Assembly (NCBI GenBank): GCA_002297865.1
Contig: DBKX01000322.1
Location: 1-6,824 of the forward strand
DNA: 6,824 bases
From: Lachnoclostridium sp. UBA739
Lineage (GTDB): Bacteria; Bacillota_A; Clostridia; Lachnospirales; Lachnospiraceae
Direction: 5' to 3'
Position 1 is the stretch's first letter; each line of letters opens with the position of its first letter. The translations under genes and the position numbers were made by a program. A model generated the notes under the pieces. That model made no database searches, was not told where the DNA came from, and saw only the letters and a program-made list of their open reading frames with translations. Shown one piece after another: positions 3,922 to 6,824 of this stretch.

Positions 3922-5382
3922 TTAGGACTGTAGCAGTGATAATACAGTCTGAGGCTGTTCATTTGCCTGAGCCAACATAGAAGTGGATGCCTGTACTAAT
4001 ACCTGCAACTGTGTATATTTTGTCATCTCTTCTGCCATGTCTACATCTTCAATACGAGACAATGCTTCATCTAAGTTTAAAGAAGATGTATCAAGGTTAG
4101 ATATGGAACTTTCTAAACGATTCTGATATGCACCTAATTTTGCACGTACTTCGGATACTCTGTTTACAGCACTATCTACTTTTGTTATGGCTTTCTGTGC
4201 ACCTTTATCTGATAAAACATTAACCGAGTCAACACCTAGCGTCTTTGTTGATACTTCTGGGATAATTACATCAACTGTCTGATATTCATTGGCACCAACT
4301 TGTAATACCATTGGACCTGCATCAAATACAGTTATAACCGTATCCTTTTCTGCTAATGTCGCTGCTGGATCTGCATCCTTAGCTTCCTTCATTTCTTTCG
4401 CTGCAGTCTCCAAGTCAATTTTCATCTCAAATCCATTGTAATCTGTGATAGTAGCTGTTGTATTGGAGTAAGATATTGTTGACGTTTTCTTAAATCCTTC
4501 TCCTGTCTCAATTACTGGATCAGCCCCTTTTTCTTTTACATCGGCATTAATACCTAGAACTGCTGCTAATGCAGTGTTAGAACACTGAATATTAAGTTCC
4601 TGGTCAGATCCATATCCTTTCGTAAGGAAACGATATGCGGTTCCCTTATCCGCCAAGTCTGCATTTTTGTCGGTTGCCTCCATTACAACATCAACACGAG
4701 AACACAGGTTTCTTAACTTCTCGACTACTTCTTCTCTTGAATCGCCTTCATTTATTGTAATGGATTCATTATTAATAGTAATCGTTCCTGCTTCTGCTGC
4801 AGATACTCTTTTCCCCGTTCCTGTAAAGTCAGTACCTGCACTACCTTCGTATCTTGCCTGTTCTGGATAGTTTGTTAACTTAATTTCATACTTTCCACTC
4901 GCTACTGTCTCATTTGCTGAGATAACCTTGATTGAAGGGTTAACAGAATGAGACTTTCTATCTAAACTTCCATCTAACAATTTTTTTGTATTAAATTCAG
5001 TATCTGTAGAGATTCTATCAATTTCCTGACCTAACTGATCGATTTCATCTTGAATAGACTTTCTATCATCTACTGTTAATGTTCCATTGGCTGCCTGTAC
5101 AGATAGTTCTCTCATTCTCTGTAACATATTCTGCACTTCTGTTAACGCACCTTCTGCTGTCTGAATGACAGAAATACCATCTGATGCATTTCTAGACGCT
5201 TGATTAAGACCAGCAATCTGCGTTTTCATCTTTCTTGAAATCGCCATTCCTGCAGAATCATCTGCTGCCTTATTAATTTTATAACCCGAAGATAATCTCT
5301 CAAGGCTCTTATTCATTCTCGTAGTATTTGTTTTTAACTGGCTATTCGTTCTTAAAGCCGGCATATTGTGATTAATAAACAT
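3922..5382 (-). CDS. fliC: Flagellin (filament protein) with flagellin IN-like insert
   Basis: A 486-residue filament subunit, secreted without a cleaved signal peptide by the flagellar export apparatus (called hag or fliC in different genera). The N-terminal D0/D1 region (1 to about 140) opens MFINHNMPALRTNSQLK and includes LSSGYKINKAADDSAGMAIS (30-49) and QRMRELSVQAANGT (88-101). The C-terminal D1/D0 region (about 385-486) includes NLDEALSRIEDVDMAEEMTK (436-455) and ends with QANEQPQTVLSLLQS. The variable middle contains a flagellin IN-like module at about 199-277 (GTITINNESITINEGDSREE ... AAVLG). Two cysteines, Cys227 and Cys267, lie in that module, which is unusual for flagellins. The start follows GAAGGGAAGG at 6 bases and lies 2 bases after the stop of the FliK-like gene, so translation is probably coupled. 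It ends with two consecutive TAA codons. Confidence 0.96.
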   Translation of the reverse strand: MFINHNMPALRTNSQLKTNTTRMNKSLERLSSGYKINKAADDSAGMAISRKMKTQIAGLNQASRNASDGISVIQTAEGALTEVQNMLQRMRELSVQAANGTLTVDDRKSIQDEIDQLGQEIDRISTDTEFNTKKLLDGSLDRKSHSVNPSIKVISANETVASGKYEIKLTNYPEQARYEGSAGTDFTGTGKRVSAAEAGTITINNESITINEGDSREEVVEKLRNLCSRVDVVMEATDKNADLADKGTAYRFLTKGYGSDQELNIQCSNTALAAVLGINADVKEKGADPVIETGEGFKKTSTISYSNTTATITDYNGFEMKIDLETAAKEMKEAKDADPAATLAEKDTVITVFDAGPMVLQVGANEYQTVDVIIPEVSTKTLGVDSVNVLSDKGAQKAITKVDSAVNRVSEVRAKLGAYQNRLESSISNLDTSSLNLDEALSRIEDVDMAEEMTKYTQLQVLVQASTSMLAQANEQPQTVLSLLQS

Positions 5383-5384
5383 AG

Positions 5385-6824
5385 TTAACCTTCCCTTCTT
5401 TCAATGGTTGATACCGTTCCAATAAAGACTTTTGCTGCCTGCAGCAACTGTTTGGTACTTACGGCTTCTTCTCCTGCTGCCGGCTCACTGCTTTGTCTTT
5501 TACTTGAAAATATACTATAATCTACTTGTTTTACATTAAATCCTAATGCTTCAAATCCTTTTGTCATAGCATCTTTCTCGGACCTTATCAATTCCAATCC
5601 AGGCTGGTTATCAGTCGTTATAAATCCTTTTATCTCACCATCTTTTACCGTTAATTGTGCCTGAACCTTTCCTAGCAACGAAGATTCATAGGAGACTTCT
5701 ACTTTTCCTCCCATTGCATCTTTGTGCTGCACTGTAACATTTACATTACCAACTTGCTCTCCAATGACCATTGGAATATTGTAGTTCTCTTGTTTGCTTA
5801 ATGAACCAGTTAATTGCAAGCTGCTGCCTACTAATTTTAAAAGTGAAACATCAACATGTGTGTTTGCATCATTTTCTTTTTCACTTTCTACTCTATCTTG
5901 AACCTTGTCAGCAAAATCAGAAAAAGCTTCTCCAAATGAATCTTTACCCATTTGTTCTACTAGCTCTTCTGCCTCACTAGCAAATGTTTCACGATCTTTA
6001 CTATCCATCTTTTTGAAAATACCATTCCAGCTGCCATGATTCAAAACTTGTTCTGCTGCCATCATGGTTTCCATTGTAACTTCTTGATTATTGGCTTCTA
6101 GAAATGCGATGCACTCTTCTGGATTTTTCACTGCATCCATAAACTGCTGCTGTCTCGCCTGCACATATTCAAGATGTTTTTCGTCCTGAGAATTCTCTAC
6201 CACATCACTAAGCTTTTCTAAGGAAATGCTTCCATCTTCTAAATGCTGTGGCTCTACTTTATCTAAGATAGATCTGCTTAATCTGCGATAGTAACTTATC
6301 TGTTCATTGATTGTTTCGCCTTTTTGATTGACCTGTTCCAATGCTCCAAAGTCATCATCTACAGATGCATCTACGCCACCAGATTTTGTTGTTCTTACTG
6401 CAGTTAACAGATTGTCCAAGGTCAATTCTTTTCCAGCCTTAATAACCGAACCTATTGCAGCACCATCTGACTTCTCAATCTGAGTAAGCATTCGGTAAAT
6501 ACCAACATAGGCCTTACGTTCTTCTGGTGTTATAGAATCGGATTTGTCTAGTTTCCATAAAAACTCGCTGTACTTTTCATCTTCGGAAACTCCAATTTCC
6601 TTCTGTATATCCTCGATTGCCTTATTCACATCCTCAATCGGTCTATCCAATGGATTCTGTCCAGAACGAATCATTTCCATTGTTATTGCTGGTTTTAATC
6701 CATTCATTAAATCTTGTACCTGTCTGTCATAATACTTCATCTCTTGAATGGATTCCTGGGTAATCGCAATACTGTTATAGCCTAAAATCTTAACTGCACG
6801 TACATTTGCCTCTGTTGGTTCAAG
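5385..6824 (-). CDS. DUF6240-like protein with FliK-type C-terminal domain, 5' end missing
   Basis: 479 residues of a protein cut by the right edge. The frame stays open and looks coding beyond ATG 6740: the 28 preceding codons read LEPTEANVRAVKILGYNSIA and on. That ATG (MKYYDRQVQDL) is therefore internal, not the start. The first 260 residues are acidic and helical and contain about four copies of a loose motif (near residues 8-29, 49-70, 125-143 and 238-258). This resembles the DUF6240 proteins of clostridia. Residues about 328-440 resemble the FliK hook-length control C-terminal domain: MVIGEQVGNVNVTVQHKD, then VEVSYES, LLGKVQAQLTVKDGEIKGFI and FEALGFNVKQVDYSIFSS. The role is inferred to be flagellar (hook length, export switching or filament assembly), supported by flagellin following 2 bases later. 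No experimental function is known to me. Confidence 0.75.
   Translation of the reverse strand, partial: LEPTEANVRAVKILGYNSIAITQESIQEMKYYDRQVQDLMNGLKPAITMEMIRSGQNPLDRPIEDVNKAIEDIQKEIGVSEDEKYSEFLWKLDKSDSITPEERKAYVGIYRMLTQIEKSDGAAIGSVIKAGKELTLDNLLTAVRTTKSGGVDASVDDDFGALEQVNQKGETINEQISYYRRLSRSILDKVEPQHLEDGSISLEKLSDVVENSQDEKHLEYVQARQQQFMDAVKNPEECIAFLEANNQEVTMETMMAAEQVLNHGSWNGIFKKMDSKDRETFASEAEELVEQMGKDSFGEAFSDFADKVQDRVESEKENDANTHVDVSLLKLVGSSLQLTGSLSKQENYNIPMVIGEQVGNVNVTVQHKDAMGGKVEVSYESSLLGKVQAQLTVKDGEIKGFITTDNQPGLELIRSEKDAMTKGFEALGFNVKQVDYSIFSSKRQSSEPAAGEEAVSTKQLLQAAKVFIGTVSTIERREG
6051..6803 (-). repeat. Degenerate helical repeats inside the DUF6240-like protein
   Basis: Four stretches of the encoded protein share a loose pattern of a hydrophobic helix, six or so residues, [ILV]-[TD], then a second helix ending in Ala or Met. 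Examples are AVKILGYNSIAITQESIQEM, MEMIRSGQNPLDRPIEDV, IGSVIKAGKELTLDNLLTAV and CIAFLEANNQEVTMETMMAA. The similarity is at the protein level only; I see no DNA-level repeat. Confidence 0.45.

Noticed and set aside
4667..4870. Plus-strand open frame of 67 codons inside flagellin
   Set aside because: It is antisense to the flagellin variable domain, with no ribosome binding site and no family resemblance.
5477..5502. Sigma-28 promoter for flagellin inside the upstream gene
   Set aside because: TAAA-N14-GCCGGCAG matches only the GCCG half of the -10 element, and the bases are explained by coding sequence. It is kept only as a question under findings.
6544..6740. ATG 6740 as the true start of the FliK-like gene, and the small plus-strand frame beneath it
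   Set aside because: The minus frame remains open and coding-like to the right edge, with a motif that recurs later in the protein, so the gene is cut by the window. The plus-strand frame is an antisense shadow.
1..6824. CRISPR array, tRNA/rRNA, insertion sequence, phage or anti-phage defence genes
   Set aside because: I saw no regularly spaced repeats, cloverleaf-like sequences, transposase motifs or terminal inverted repeats. Almost all of the sequence is accounted for by core motility, pilus, sporulation and carbon-regulation genes.

Overview
The window looks like a chromosomal segment of a low-GC, Gram-positive, anaerobic, probably endospore-forming and flagellated clostridium, most likely of the family Lachnospiraceae. 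The pointers are an HPr kinase/phosphorylase, a BofA-type sporulation protein beside a DUF2508 (YaaL-like) protein, a firmicute-type Tad/Flp pilus locus, and a flagellin operon whose first gene resembles the DUF6240/FliK-like proteins of that family. The species cannot be fixed from sequence reading alone.

Layout, left to right. Bases 1-1437 (minus strand) hold the start of a Tad/Flp pilus operon: an A24 prepilin peptidase, then a TadZ/CpaE-like ATPase overlapping it by 7 bases, then the first codons of what is probably the CpaF/TadA secretion ATPase, running off the left edge. A near-consensus sigma-A promoter (1488-1516) precedes the peptidase. The peptidase has no ATG, GTG, TTG or CTG at its true 5' end and probably starts at ATC 1437-1435, behind a good ribosome binding site. 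Bases 1526-1795 (minus) encode BofA. Bases 1964-2203 (plus) encode a DUF2508/YaaL-like protein, divergent from bofA across a 168-base control region. A 19-bp hairpin spanning the end of that gene forms its terminator and separates it from the convergent hprK (2242-3189, minus), which has its own TTGACA-N17-TACACT promoter. From 3388 to the right edge, all on the minus strand, lies a motility unit: a 5'-truncated DUF6240/FliK-like protein, flagellin starting 2 bases after it, and the flagellin chaperone FliS, ended by a hairpin terminator at 3321-3372.

How they work together: the right-hand operon makes the flagellar filament protein, its dedicated export chaperone and a probable flagellar export/hook-related factor. 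The left-hand operon begins the machinery that processes and assembles Flp-type pilins. Between the two surface-appendage operons sit a carbon catabolite repression regulator (HprK) and a sporulation checkpoint protein (BofA) with its usual genomic companion. I see no CRISPR array, tRNA, rRNA, insertion sequence or phage gene. No clearly new system is visible. The best oddities are the non-AUG peptidase start, the divergent bofA/DUF2508 arrangement, and a flagellin with two cysteines placed downstream of a FliK-like gene without an obvious sigma-28 promoter.
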